In this document: one piece after another, positions 38,466-47,352 of the stretch
Numbering within the stretch: position 1 is the first letter of the stretch
Layout: every line of letters begins with the position of its first letter
Assembly (NCBI GenBank): GCA_005879255.1
Contig: VBKY01000143.1
Location: forward strand, 1-57,252
Direction of reading: 5' to 3'
From: Deltaproteobacteria bacterium
Lineage (GTDB): Bacteria; Desulfobacterota_B; Binatia; UBA9968
Length of the DNA stretch: 57,252 bases
Notes under the pieces: model-generated
Seen by the model: the letters and a program-made list of their open reading frames with translations, nothing else
Databases searched by the model: none
What the model was told of the DNA's origin: nothing
Made by a program: the position numbers and the translations under genes

Positions 38466-39239
38466 TTACACCATCGTTTGCCCGCCGCAAATATTCATCG
38501 CTTGACCCGTGATCCCTTTTGCCGCATCCGACGCGATGTAGCAAACGAACTCCGCCACTTCGCCGGCGTCTAGGAATCGCTTGATCGGTACCGCGGCAAC
38601 AGCCTGAGCTTTAAACTCTTCCGGTGTGATGCCCTGGAGCGCGGCGGTCTGGTTGATCCCGAGGCTGGCCATTTCAGTGTCGACCCAACCGGGACAAATC
38701 GTATTGACGGTGATGCCCCGGTTCACGACTTCCAAAGCCAGCGCGCGAGTGAATCCAATCATACCGTGCTTGGCCGCGCAGTAGGCGGTGTAGCCGGGCA
38801 CGCCGAATTTTCCCAGCACCGATGAGATATTTATCACGCGGCCAGCTGAATGATCCGGCATGTGTTTCAATACGGTTTTGGTGACGAGATACATGCCGCT
38901 CAGGTTTGTGTCGATAACGTCATACCACTTGCTGTCCGACGGATCGCTAATCAGGCTGAGTCCCGATATACCGGCATTGTTCACTAATATATGAATCGCT
39001 CCCCACTCCGCCACAATTGTCGCAACGCCCCGCTCTACGTCCGATTTTTTGCGGACGTCCATCTGGATTGGCAACATCAGCAGTCCCAATTTTCTTGCTT
39101 CTTCGGCGGTCCTTTCTACATGGTCCCGGCCGCGCGATGCAATCGCGACTTTGGCGCCATTTTGGGCCATTTGTACCGCAATGGCCTTTCCAATCCCGGT
39201 GCCGCCGCCGGTTACGAGCGCGACTCTAGTGCTCAGCAT
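38466..39239 (-). CDS. Short-chain dehydrogenase/reductase
   Basis: A 257-residue classical SDR: cofactor motif TGGGTGIG (about 10-17), NNAG, and the active-site Ser and YCAAK (Tyr-x-x-x-Lys). DVRKKSDVE places it with 3-oxoacyl-ACP reductase (FabG)-like or hydroxyacyl-CoA dehydrogenase-like enzymes. Cofactor and substrate cannot be fixed. Same strand as the ALDH, 103 nt upstream of it. Confidence 0.88.
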   Translation of the reverse strand: MLSTRVALVTGGGTGIGKAIAVQMAQNGAKVAIASRGRDHVERTAEEARKLGLLMLPIQMDVRKKSDVERGVATIVAEWGAIHILVNNAGISGLSLISDPSDSKWYDVIDTNLSGMYLVTKTVLKHMPDHSAGRVINISSVLGKFGVPGYTAYCAAKHGMIGFTRALALEVVNRGITVNTICPGWVDTEMASLGINQTAALQGITPEEFKAQAVAAVPIKRFLDAGEVAEFVCYIASDAAKGITGQAMNICGGQTMV

Positions 39240-39356
39240 AGCTGTTTATCTTCCTCAGAAATGGATGTATAACTAGCTGCTTTTAAACGCAAAAGCAAGT
39301 CGTTTCTGGGTAACGCTTCGAATCTTTGCATGGTAACAATAAAGTGTTTTCGGTAA

Positions 39357-39372
39357 TGGTCTCGATATTGCT
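39357..39372 (+). promoter_or_regulatory. Possible sigma54 promoter for pilT
   Basis: TGG-8 nt-TTGCT has the GG...GC elements exactly 10 nt apart, as in -24/-12 promoters. The inner consensus bases after TGG do not match. Weak. Confidence 0.25.
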
Positions 39373-39458
39373 CGCCTAGAGGCGCCTAAGCAGATATTCT
39401 TTGCAGCTTTCCAGCCAGTATATTAAAATTTTCGCTAATCAACGAGGAGCACATTCAT

Positions 39459-40532
39459 ATGGATATAACCGAGCTTTTGGTATTTGGCGTCGAACAAGGG
39501 GCATCGGACTGCCACCTCAGTGCCGGTGAGCCGCCGCTGATTCGCATCAACGGCGATCTCAAGAAACTCGACAATCCGCCTCTCACCAAGGAAGAAGTCC
39601 ACGCGCTTGTGTACGACATCATGAACGACGCGCAGAGAAAGGCCTTCGAGGAAACTCGCGAGTGCGATTTTTCATTCGAGCTGGGTCAGGTGGCAAGATT
39701 TCGTGTCAACGTATTTATGCAAAGAAAAGGCGAGGGCGCGGTTTTTCGGACGATTCCCACGAAAGTATTAACCCTCGAAGAACTGGGCATGCCGGCCATT
39801 CTCAAGCAGATGTGCGACAAAGAAAAAGGTCTGATTTTGGTGACGGGACCGACAGGCTCGGGTAAATCAACCACGCTGGCGGCAATGGTTGACTACCTAA
39901 ATTCTACCTTCGAGGGACATATCCTAACCGTCGAGGACCCGATCGAATTCGTACACCCGTCGAAAAAGTGTCTGGTGAACCAGCGCGAGTTGGGGCCGCA
40001 TACGCAATCATTTGCCAACGCGCTGAGAGCCGCGCTGCGTGAAGACCCTGATGTCATCTTGGTTGGTGAAATGCGCGATCTGGAGACGATTCAGCTGGCT
40101 CTCACGGCTGCGGAAACCGGCCACATTGTCTTTGGCACGCTGCATACGTCGAGCGCGCCAAAGACCGTCGATCGCGTCATCGATGTTTTTCCGCCTACTC
40201 AGCAGGCTCAAATTCGTGCTCAGTTCGCTGAATCGATTGAAGCGGTAATCACTCAAACATTGTTAAAGAAAAAAGCCGGGGGGCGCGTCCCGGCGCTCGA
40301 GATCATGACGGGAACCACCGCTATTCGAAATCTCATTCGTGAAGGTAAGATTCACCAAATTCCCGGCACCATGCAAGTGAGCCAGAAAGACGGCATGCAG
40401 ACGATGGACATGGCGCTGACGAACCTCGTGACGCGCGGCCTCGTCACTCGCGAAGAAGCTCAATCGAAGAGCATGAACCCGAATCTTTTTGGTACCGGTG
40501 GCCCCGCTGTTGCCGTCGGCGGGCGCCTTTAG
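39459..40532 (+). CDS. pilT: Type IV pilus retraction ATPase PilT
   Basis: A 357-residue secretion-type ATPase. The N-terminal domain contains GASDCHLSAGEPP, Walker A is GPTGSGKST (130-138), Asp box TVEDPIEFVH, Walker B-like ILVGEMRDLETI, and AIRNLIREGKIHQIPG is the PilT C-terminal signature. It disassembles the pilus for twitching motility. A GAGGAG site precedes the ATG. It is followed by a PilU-like paralogue. Confidence 0.96.
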   Translation: MDITELLVFGVEQGASDCHLSAGEPPLIRINGDLKKLDNPPLTKEEVHALVYDIMNDAQRKAFEETRECDFSFELGQVARFRVNVFMQRKGEGAVFRTIPTKVLTLEELGMPAILKQMCDKEKGLILVTGPTGSGKSTTLAAMVDYLNSTFEGHILTVEDPIEFVHPSKKCLVNQRELGPHTQSFANALRAALREDPDVILVGEMRDLETIQLALTAAETGHIVFGTLHTSSAPKTVDRVIDVFPPTQQAQIRAQFAESIEAVITQTLLKKKAGGRVPALEIMTGTTAIRNLIREGKIHQIPGTMQVSQKDGMQTMDMALTNLVTRGLVTREEAQSKSMNPNLFGTGGPAVAVGGRL

Positions 40533-40565
40533 AATTCGGACACTCATCAGATATTGGAGAAAACG

Positions 40566-41726
40566 GTGGAATTGCAAGAGTACTTCAAAAGCATGGTTGA
40601 AATGGAAGCGTCCGATCTTTATCTGACCGTGGCGCGGCCGGTGATGTTTCGGGTGGACGGGAAAATCCGCGCCGCAGGCGATCATGTGTTTTCCCCCCCG
40701 GAGTTGGTGACTCTCGCGCAATCGATCATGAGTGAAAAGCAACGGCGAGAATTCGCCGAGACCATGGAAATGAATATGGCCACGTCACTTCCGGGGGTAG
40801 CCCGATTCCGCGTCAATATCTTTCAGCAGCGCGGTTCGGTTGGCATGGTTGTCCGGCGTATCAAGGCCGATGTCATGTCGGTGGGTGAATTGGGCTTGCC
40901 GGCCATTCTCAATGACATCGTCATGACAAAGCGAGGTCTCGTCTTGGTCGTCGGTGCCACAGGCTCGGGCAAGTCTACTTCGTTGGCGGCAATGGTCGAT
41001 TATCGCAACTCCAACGAAGCCGGCCATATCATCACCATCGAAGATCCCATCGAGTTTGTCCATCGGCACAAAAAATCGATCGTCACACAACGCGAAGTCG
41101 GCTTCGACACCCATTCGTTTCAGGCGGCCCTCAAAAATACTTTGCGCCAAGCGCCGGACGTTATCTTGATCGGCGAAATTCGCGATACGGAGACAATGGA
41201 AGCCGCACTAACCTTCGCTGAAACGGGCCATTTGTGTCTCGGCACGCTCCACTCCAACAACGCCAACCAAGCCATCGAACGGATCATGAATTTCTTTCCG
41301 ATAGAGCGGCACGCTCAGTTCTATTTGCAGCTTTCGTTGAATCTGCGTGCGATCGTTTCTCAGCGGCTGATTCCTTCGCCGGACGGAAAGCGGGTGGCTG
41401 CACTGGAAATCTTGATGGACACGCCGCGCATCAGAGACCTGGTTAAAAAAGGCGACGTCGATACTCTCAAAGAAGCGATGGAGCAAGGGGTGCAGGAAGG
41501 TTGCCAAAGCTTCGATCAGGCACTTTTCAATCTTTATAAAGACGGAATGATTGGCCTAGATCAAGCGCTGATCAACGCAGACAGCACCAACAATCTGCGA
41601 CTGAAAATAAAGCTCGCCGGTCTTAAGTTAGACGAAGAGCCCACGCAAACTGAAAAAGCAGAAGGGGAGAAGGGCAGACCGGAACCGCTTCAGGTTGCCG
41701 GGGGATTTCGTTTGCGAAAAAGTTAA
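40566..41726 (+). CDS. PilU-like type IV pilus retraction ATPase
   Basis: A 386-residue PilT paralogue. Walker A is GATGSGKST, Walker B region LIGEIRDTETM, and the C terminus has RIRDLVKKGDVDTLKEAM, closer to PilU than PilT. The start GTG at 40566 is chosen for its GGAGA site; a TTG 12 nt earlier is also in frame. It lies 33 nt after pilT and probably works with it on the same pilus. The C-terminal tail (EPTQTEKAEGEKGRPE) is acidic and probably disordered. Confidence 0.93.
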   Translation: MELQEYFKSMVEMEASDLYLTVARPVMFRVDGKIRAAGDHVFSPPELVTLAQSIMSEKQRREFAETMEMNMATSLPGVARFRVNIFQQRGSVGMVVRRIKADVMSVGELGLPAILNDIVMTKRGLVLVVGATGSGKSTSLAAMVDYRNSNEAGHIITIEDPIEFVHRHKKSIVTQREVGFDTHSFQAALKNTLRQAPDVILIGEIRDTETMEAALTFAETGHLCLGTLHSNNANQAIERIMNFFPIERHAQFYLQLSLNLRAIVSQRLIPSPDGKRVAALEILMDTPRIRDLVKKGDVDTLKEAMEQGVQEGCQSFDQALFNLYKDGMIGLDQALINADSTNNLRLKIKLAGLKLDEEPTQTEKAEGEKGRPEPLQVAGGFRLRKS

Positions 41727-42070
41727 AGGCCGATGAAGGACCTCCTTTACAAAACAATCTATCCTGCTACAGGGGGCGAGCGCTCGGTTTGCACACTTCT
41801 CGCGCCGTCCGTGGGTTGATTTCAATCGGCGCAGCGGATTCTAAAGGGATCGGAATTACCTCGGATTTCGCCACCGTGCTCTCTTGCGGCGTCGGAGGAA
41901 GAGCGGATTTCGGCTATCGCCGGAGCCCTCGGTAGCGTACGGTCACTAATTTCCTTGACAATTCATTAAGTTGAGCGTAAAAAACGGTTATAGATTCAAA
42001 CTGCTAAGGCAGCAAAAGCTCGCGAATGTCACTAGATCAAAACGAAATTACCGGCGCCGGAGGGGGCCTA
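41727..42070. other. Intergenic stretch between pilU and the tandem hypothetical genes
   Basis: No gene recognised. A good promoter lies near the right end (see 41955). A short in-frame extension of the next gene to 42026 is possible. Confidence 0.4.
41955..41983 (+). promoter_or_regulatory. Probable promoter for the tandem hypothetical genes
   Basis: A perfect TTGACA (41955-41960), a 17-nt spacer and TAAAAA (41978-41983). It shows that the downstream genes have their own promoter. Confidence 0.5.
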
Positions 42071-42640
42071 ATGAACGGGATGATGGGATACGCTCAACTT
42101 TTGCGGGCGATCGGGCAGGCTTTGGAAACGTTGAACATCCAAAGTTTCGAGATGGAACCGGTCGGAGAGGACTTTTTCATTCGCGGCACTGTCCTCTTAA
42201 CCAGCAGCGCCGAATCGTTAGACGGTAATAAAAAATTGACATACGGTGAGCTTCGACGAGCTATATGGGGTAAACTTCCCGACGAAAACGGCGGAAATGG
42301 CGAGGATACCGATGCAACCAGTCTAACAGTCCATTCGCCGGTCGAACTTCTTTATGGAGTCAAGGACGTCGAAAGGTTGGAGGAAGAGGGACGATCGAAA
42401 CGGGTTAATCCTCAGGGAACGGCCAATCCCTCAAGTCTGTCCCAAGTCCTGCGCTGCATTGGCGCTTATCTCAATCAAAAACGTGCCCGCTTGCTCAAGT
42501 TGTCGCGTGAGGCTGAGACCGTTGCGGTAGAGTATGAAACGTCATTAGGAACTACGATTAAGGAGATACTCAGTCTCTCGGACCTCTACGATCTTTGGGT
42601 AAGAATGTATCTGCAACGGGCAGAACGAACGAGTCCATAG
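42071..42640 (+). CDS. Unrecognised protein, tandem family member 1
   Basis: A 189-residue protein of unknown function. It contains two related units: AQLLRAIGQALETLNIQSFE near the N terminus and SQVLRCIGAYLNQKRARL near the C terminus. Each is a helix (LR-IG--L) then two strands. Between them is VKDVERLEEEGRSKR, and the end is LYDLWVRMY. The next gene repeats the plan, so this is a tandem duplication. The ATG at 42071 has a strong GGAGG site; ATG at 42026 has none. It may relate to pilus function because it follows pilT-pilU, but nothing proves it. Confidence 0.7.
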   Translation: MNGMMGYAQLLRAIGQALETLNIQSFEMEPVGEDFFIRGTVLLTSSAESLDGNKKLTYGELRRAIWGKLPDENGGNGEDTDATSLTVHSPVELLYGVKDVERLEEEGRSKRVNPQGTANPSSLSQVLRCIGAYLNQKRARLLKLSREAETVAVEYETSLGTTIKEILSLSDLYDLWVRMYLQRAERTSP

Positions 42641-42678
42641 GATTAGCGGCGGAGAGGAAAATCGCCGGAGAGGATCCC

Positions 42679-43227
42679 ATGCTTGAAGACCTGAGTTATG
42701 CCGCACTGTTGCGCCCCATCGGACAAATGCTGGAGACCTTGCGCATCGAGTCTTTTGCAGTCAAGCCCGACGGTGAAGGTTTTATCATTCGAGACAAGAC
42801 GCGGAACCGCGCGCAGCTTACGCCCAGAGAACGAACCTTTCTCGCGGAACTCCATTCAACCCACACGGCCTCGCTGGATAAAGAAGATGCGCTGCGTCTG
42901 GCAGCGGGTGTTTTTGAGTGGCATGTCACCAAAGATGACGTAGAGCGTCTTGAACGAGAAGGCCGCCGGCGACGGGGAGGCCCCGAGCACACTCCCGATA
43001 CGCACTCCGTGTCACAGATTCTCCGAGTCATCGGCAGCATTTTGGATCAAAAGCGCGGCCGGATGGCTTACGTCTCAAAAGACGAACAGGTTGTCACCGT
43101 AGAGTACACATTGCCGGGGGGGCAACGGAATTCAGAAGAATACAACTTGCCCATGCTTTACGATTACTGGGTGCGCATGTATAAAAAACGGAGCGGCGCT
43201 AACGGCGTCGCGCGCCTCACGGCCTAG
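42679..43227 (+). CDS. Unrecognised protein, tandem family member 2
   Basis: A 182-residue paralogue of the previous gene, with the same order of blocks: AALLRPIGQMLETLRIESFAV, VTKDDVERLEREGRRRR, VSQILRVIGSILDQKRGRM, then YDYWVRMYKKR. Middle regions differ strongly. The ATG at 42679 follows a GGAGAGG site and lies 38 nt after the previous stop; a frame extending to 42595 would overlap the neighbour. Function unknown. Confidence 0.7.
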   Translation: MLEDLSYAALLRPIGQMLETLRIESFAVKPDGEGFIIRDKTRNRAQLTPRERTFLAELHSTHTASLDKEDALRLAAGVFEWHVTKDDVERLEREGRRRRGGPEHTPDTHSVSQILRVIGSILDQKRGRMAYVSKDEQVVTVEYTLPGGQRNSEEYNLPMLYDYWVRMYKKRSGANGVARLTA

Positions 43228-43265
43228 CTCATTTCACTCACTCCCTCGTTCAACCCAGATAATTG

Positions 43266-43504
43266 GTGTCTGTAAATTCTAATTTTTCGCAGCTGCTCCG
43301 CCCGGTCGGGCAGATGCCGGAGCCGCGGCAAATTGAATCGTTCTCGGTAAAAATCGAGGATCGTGGCGTTCAGGTGAGCGCTCAAAGACGAGAAGAGCAC
43401 CATCCGCCTGCCCGCTGAAAAAAAAGCTGACGGAGCAATTTACCGTGGCGTCTCTCTACGATGACTGGGTGAAAATGTACATGCGGCGCAAGGAACGCTC
43501 CTAA
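43266..43504 (+). pseudogene. Decayed third copy of the tandem family
   Basis: From GTG 43266 the frame reads FSQLLRPVGQMPEPRQIESFSV, clearly the N-terminal block of the family, and stops early. In another frame the end reads SLYDDWVKMYMRRKER, the C-terminal block, ending at TAA 43504. The middle, including the second LR-IG unit, is deleted. The remaining bases to 43583 hold nothing. Confidence 0.75.
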
Positions 43505-43583
43505 CAAACCAGCCGCCCAAGTTAATCAACCGCGATCTTCGTGCAGATTAAGCGGTTCTAATCAGCGGACTGGCCTCATTACG

Positions 43584-43919
43584 TCAGATCTTTAGCAGAA
43601 TCCACGCAGTAACAAACGTGCCGACGATCGCTCCGCCGTAGCACAGCACGGCGAGAAGTTTACTGATTGATTTGAGCCCCATGTCGTTGAGAGTAAAGTA
43701 GAAACGATGGGCCCAGTGATACAGAGGCAAAACGATCAGAACAAAGAGATAAAGTTTTACCCACCATATCCGGTACAACGCCCCGGTGTCGGTAGTCCAG
43801 CCAAGTGGCACCGCGAAGCCAACGAGAATGATGTGAATCGGAACTAAGAATGCGGCTACTACGCCACCGGCAGAGAAGAGCCCCCACCACAGCGGTTCCA
43901 TGGTTTTTTCTGGCGCCAT
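43584..43919 (-). CDS. frdD: Fumarate reductase membrane subunit D
   Basis: A 111-residue protein with three membrane helices, of the FrdD type: EPLWWGLFSAGGVVAAFLVPIHI, then LYLFVLIVLPLYHWAHRFY. With FrdC it forms the quinol-binding anchor. It lies 3 nt after frdC. Confidence 0.88.
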   Translation of the reverse strand: MAPEKTMEPLWWGLFSAGGVVAAFLVPIHIILVGFAVPLGWTTDTGALYRIWWVKLYLFVLIVLPLYHWAHRFYFTLNDMGLKSISKLLAVLCYGGAIVGTFVTAWILLKI

Positions 43920-43922
43920 AAT

Positions 43923-44336
43923 TCAGCTCTTAAGCGCGAGGAATAAAATTAGCACAATCACCGAGACCACCGCCCAGGCGCCGACGTGCAGCGCCGTAAC
44001 GATCGGCCGGGAAATTAAACGCTCGCCGATGCGCAGCGGCAGGACAACGGCGCTCGACTGAAACCACGTAAAGCTGTGGTACAGCGCGAACAGCAGTGCC
44101 ACCAAGTGAAAAAAAATCCATCCCGGCGAGTTGAGTTTTTGCGTGAACGCGTTGTACGCGTCGGGTGCCTTTGACAACTGATATAACTGACAAAGGTAAA
44201 CAACGAGAAACAGGGCGATAAAGACACTTGAAAGCTCGCGCAGCATGAACAGAAAATAGCTCCGGTTCGTCAGCCACCAGGTCGCCGGTGTCTTTCGATG
44301 GTAAAGCTTGGCTGGGTCAGGTCCCACGGCGCTCAT
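43923..44336 (-). CDS. frdC: Fumarate reductase membrane subunit C
   Basis: A 137-residue FrdC: the YHRKTPATWWLTNRSYFLFMLRELSSVFIA block is diagnostic, with three membrane helices and a conserved LYHSFTWF. The ATG at 44336 has a strong AGGAGG site; the frame further upstream is inside frdB. FrdC and FrdD without a heme-ligand pattern indicate the class D (E. coli-type) quinol:fumarate reductase. Confidence 0.9.
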   Translation of the reverse strand: MSAVGPDPAKLYHRKTPATWWLTNRSYFLFMLRELSSVFIALFLVVYLCQLYQLSKAPDAYNAFTQKLNSPGWIFFHLVALLFALYHSFTWFQSSAVVLPLRIGERLISRPIVTALHVGAWAVVSVIVLILFLALKS

Positions 44337-44367
44337 CCTTCGATCCTCCTGAGCTTGGTCGAGCGGG

Positions 44368-45111
44368 TCATCGTTGTCCCCATGGCAGCAGGATCGATTG
44401 AAACCAGTTTTTCGTAACGTCGACTTTAGAGCGCTGGATCGCCGCGGCCGGATCCACATGCTTGGGACACACGACGCTGCATTCTCCGACAAACGTGCAG
44501 TCCCAGATGCCATCGTGGTTGCCGATGATTTCGCGTTGATCCTTTCCCTGGTCGCGCGAGTCCATGTTGTAGCGGTAGCCGAGTGCGATGGCGGCTGGAC
44601 CCAAAAACTTCGGCTCAAGCCCGTAAACCGGGCAGGCCGCGTAGCACAGCATGCAATTAATACACTGAGTGAACTGATGGAACGCCTCGAGCTCGGCCGG
44701 CGTTTGTAAATATTCACCTTCACTCACAGGTTTCTCTTCCTTGCGTATGATCCAGGGTTTGACGCTCTTCAGTTTCTCCATAAAGTCGGTCATGTCGATG
44801 ACCAGATCGCGAATGATCGGAAAGTTGACGAGAGGCTCGACGCGAATCTCTTGGGGGTAATAGTCCCGCAGAAACGCAGCGCAGGTGAGTTTAGGCGTGC
44901 CGTTCACCATCATGCCGCAGCTACCGCAAACTCCCATACGACAAGACCAGCGGTAACTCAGAGTTCCGTCCATCTGGTCCTTGATGTGATTTAACGCGTC
45001 GAGAACAACCCAGTCCTGCCGGTAAGGGACGACGTAGGTTTGGGTGGTTGGCGCCCGATCTTTTTCGGGGCGGTAGCGAGTAACGTTCAATGTGATAGTT
45101 GGCTCTGCCAT
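44368..45111 (-). CDS. frdB: Fumarate reductase iron-sulfur subunit
   Basis: A 247-residue FrdB/SdhB. The [2Fe-2S] ligands are in [15 protein letters not shown] plus LTC, the [4Fe-4S] in [12 protein letters not shown], and the [3Fe-4S] in [17 protein letters not shown]. It relays electrons between the flavin and the membrane anchor. A GAGGAG site precedes the ATG. Confidence 0.95.
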   Translation of the reverse strand: MAEPTITLNVTRYRPEKDRAPTTQTYVVPYRQDWVVLDALNHIKDQMDGTLSYRWSCRMGVCGSCGMMVNGTPKLTCAAFLRDYYPQEIRVEPLVNFPIIRDLVIDMTDFMEKLKSVKPWIIRKEEKPVSEGEYLQTPAELEAFHQFTQCINCMLCYAACPVYGLEPKFLGPAAIALGYRYNMDSRDQGKDQREIIGNHDGIWDCTFVGECSVVCPKHVDPAAAIQRSKVDVTKNWFQSILLPWGQR

Positions 45112-45130
45112 GGTCTCCTCTCGGAATTTA

Positions 45131-45200
45131 CCACTGAGCGATCAGCGACGAGTTAAAAATGCGCTTCTACTAATTGACTCGCACTTGGCACTCAGCCCTC
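45131..45200. repeat. Degenerate heptamer repeat between frdA and frdB
   Basis: CCACTGA, GCGATCA, GCGACGA on one side and ACTTGGC, ACTCAGC, CCTCGTG on the other: seven-base units with partly complementary halves (TGAGCGATCAGCG against CACTCAGC). It lies just past the frdA stop. Confidence 0.5.
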
Positions 45201-45205
45201 GTGGC

Positions 45206-46936
45206 TTAATACTTGCGCTCCTCCGGCTGCCAGCGCGTAATGGTCACCGGCGAATATTCGATCCGGGGACCATCAGGGGTGCGGAATGCCAGCGTATGTT
45301 TGAGGAAATTTTCATCGTCACGTTTAGGGTAGTCGGTCCGCGTATGTGAACCGCGTGACTCCTTGCGCTTGAGCGCGGAATTCGCAACGGTCTCGGCCAC
45401 GTCGAGCATGTAGTCCAGCTCGAGCGCGTTCATGACTTCGGTGTTAAACGTGCTGTCTCGATCTTCAATGATGATGTTCTTAAAACGCTCTCGCAGAGCT
45501 CTCAGCGTGTTGCAAGTCTTCTGCATGCTCTGTTCATCGCGATAGATTCCTGCGCCTTCCTCCATGGTTTTTTGCATCTCTTGGCGAATGGTCGCGATTT
45601 TTTCTTTGCCGCCGTCCTTCTTCAAGAACTGGCGATCGAGACGCCTTTGTTCGTCGGTCGCGAGCGCTTCGATTTTTGCCGCGGCGGGTGGCGAAGCGGT
45701 GGAGGCATAGGTCGCTGCCGAGCGGCCCGCCCGATTGCCAAAGACCAATAACTCTGTGAGAGAGTTGGAACCCAAGCGATTGGCGCCGTTAAGCGAAACG
45801 CACGCGGTTTCACCCGCGGCGAAAAGTCCTTCCAGGTTTGTTTTGGCGTTTATATCCGTCGACACGCCGCCCATCATGTAGTGCACGACCGGGCGCACCG
45901 GAATCGGCTCGTACACCGGGTCGATCCCGACATACTTGCTTGCCAGCTCTCGCACAAAGGGTAGTTTCTTATCGATCACTTCCTCACCGAGGTGGCGCAG
46001 GTCGAGATGGACGTAGTGACCGTAAGGGCCGTCGAAGGTGCGGCCTTTGGCGAATTCCTGCATGTGACAGCGCGAGAGGATATCACGCGGCCCCAATTCC
46101 ATCTTGCGGTGCGTGGGCGTGTCGGTCGGCGGGCCGAGGCCGTAGTCCTGGAGATAGCGGTAGCCGTCTTTGTTCTTTAGCCACCCGCCTTCACCCCTCG
46201 AGGCTTCGGTAATCAAAATGCCGGTTCCCGGCAAGCCTGTGGGATGGTACTGCACGAACTCCATATCTTTGAGCGGCACTCCCGCCCGATAAGCTGCTGC
46301 CATGCCATCCCCGGTGTTGATGGCGGCGTTGGTGGTGAAAGGGAAGATGCGGCCGCCGCCTCCCGTACATAGAATAACACTTTTGCCGGCAATGACTTCT
46401 ACCTTGCCGGTATAAAGATTGATCGATGTGACTCCGCGCACCTTGCCATCGTCGATCAGCAATGAAGTGAGGAAACACTCATCGTAGCGGACGATGCTTT
46501 CATACTTCAGAGAAGTCTGGAATAGGCTGTGGAGCAAGTGAAAGCCAGTTTTGTCTGCGGCAAAAAGCGTGCGATCGACGGTCATGCCACCGAAGGATCT
46601 GACGCTCACACGACCGTCAGGGTCGCGGCTCCACGGGCAACCCCAGTGCTCCAGTTGGATAAGTTCGCCAGGAGCCTCTTGGACAAAAGCCTCGACAGCA
46701 TCTTGGTCCGCCAGGAAGTCAGCCCCAAAAATGGTATCCTTCGCATGGAGATCGAGGCTATCGAAATCGCGCATAACTGCCGCGGTTCCTCCTTCCGCGG
46801 AAACCGTGTGACTTCTCATGGGATAAACCTTGGAGACTAATGCGATCGATAGCTTATTCGATATCTCTGCTGCGGCTATGGCAGCACGCAGGCCGGCACC
46901 GCCGCCGCCGACGATTATAATGTCATGCGTATACAT
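45206..46936 (-). CDS. frdA: Fumarate reductase flavoprotein subunit
   Basis: A 576-residue FrdA. His43 in [11 protein letters not shown] is the covalent-FAD histidine; QYHPTGLPG and TEASRGEGG line the dicarboxylate site; LGPRD holds the catalytic Arg; HYMMGG follows. With frdBCD it makes a class D complex coupling quinol oxidation to fumarate reduction, or the reverse. It belongs to the same strand cluster as fumC. Confidence 0.95.
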   Translation of the reverse strand: MYTHDIIIVGGGGAGLRAAIAAAEISNKLSIALVSKVYPMRSHTVSAEGGTAAVMRDFDSLDLHAKDTIFGADFLADQDAVEAFVQEAPGELIQLEHWGCPWSRDPDGRVSVRSFGGMTVDRTLFAADKTGFHLLHSLFQTSLKYESIVRYDECFLTSLLIDDGKVRGVTSINLYTGKVEVIAGKSVILCTGGGGRIFPFTTNAAINTGDGMAAAYRAGVPLKDMEFVQYHPTGLPGTGILITEASRGEGGWLKNKDGYRYLQDYGLGPPTDTPTHRKMELGPRDILSRCHMQEFAKGRTFDGPYGHYVHLDLRHLGEEVIDKKLPFVRELASKYVGIDPVYEPIPVRPVVHYMMGGVSTDINAKTNLEGLFAAGETACVSLNGANRLGSNSLTELLVFGNRAGRSAATYASTASPPAAAKIEALATDEQRRLDRQFLKKDGGKEKIATIRQEMQKTMEEGAGIYRDEQSMQKTCNTLRALRERFKNIIIEDRDSTFNTEVMNALELDYMLDVAETVANSALKRKESRGSHTRTDYPKRDDENFLKHTLAFRTPDGPRIEYSPVTITRWQPEERKY

Positions 46937-47038
46937 CGGTGATTTTTTTATCTGGTGGTTTCCCAGGTGTCAAGTTTGGTGGGGCTCTTAACGCTGTGCC
47001 GTCGGCTATCAGCCCGCCAAAAACTGGAAGCTGATCGC

Positions 47039-47242
47039 TTATCTTTTACGGGGCACTAATTCATATCCGAGTTCGTCTATCGCAGCGAGGATGTCGACGA
47101 CCGCGGTGAGGTCTTGGATCCACGCGTGACCCAGTCGGACCTTTACCGCGTAATTGTAACCGAAAGGGTGTTTCTCCTTACGAAACTTGATGATCTCTTG
47201 GGCCAATACGATAGGGTTAACCTTTTTTTCCGCTGCTTCCAT
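47039..47242 (-). CDS. Small conserved-looking protein, function unknown
   Basis: A 67-residue protein: KKVNPIVLAQEIIKFRKEK, then WIQDLTAVVDILAAIDELGYEL. It has no membrane segment or Cys. It sits between the two fumarate/succinate complexes in their common orientation. It could be an assembly or SdhF-like accessory protein of the class E complex, but this rests only on position. No ribosome site is visible because the octamer repeat lies directly upstream. Confidence 0.5.
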   Translation of the reverse strand: MEAAEKKVNPIVLAQEIIKFRKEKHPFGYNYAVKVRLGHAWIQDLTAVVDILAAIDELGYELVPRKR

Positions 47243-47256
47243 GCTGGATGGGGTGT

Positions 47257-47345
47257 GGAGTAATGGAGTGTTGGAATATCGGAGTGATGCGTGTTAGCAA
47301 TAACACTCCGTTAGTCTTTTACTCCACTCCATTCCCCACTACTCC
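47257..47345. repeat. Octamer-repeat hairpin
   Basis: Left arm of 8-nt units GGAGTAAT, GGAGTGTT, GGAATATC, GGAGTGAT (47257-47288); right arm ACTCCGTT, AGTCTTTT, ACTCCACT, CCATTCCC (47305-47336) of complementary type. Same architecture as the purS-purQ hairpin, but an 8-nt period and different unit. Confidence 0.7.
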
Positions 47346-47352
47346 ATTTCAT

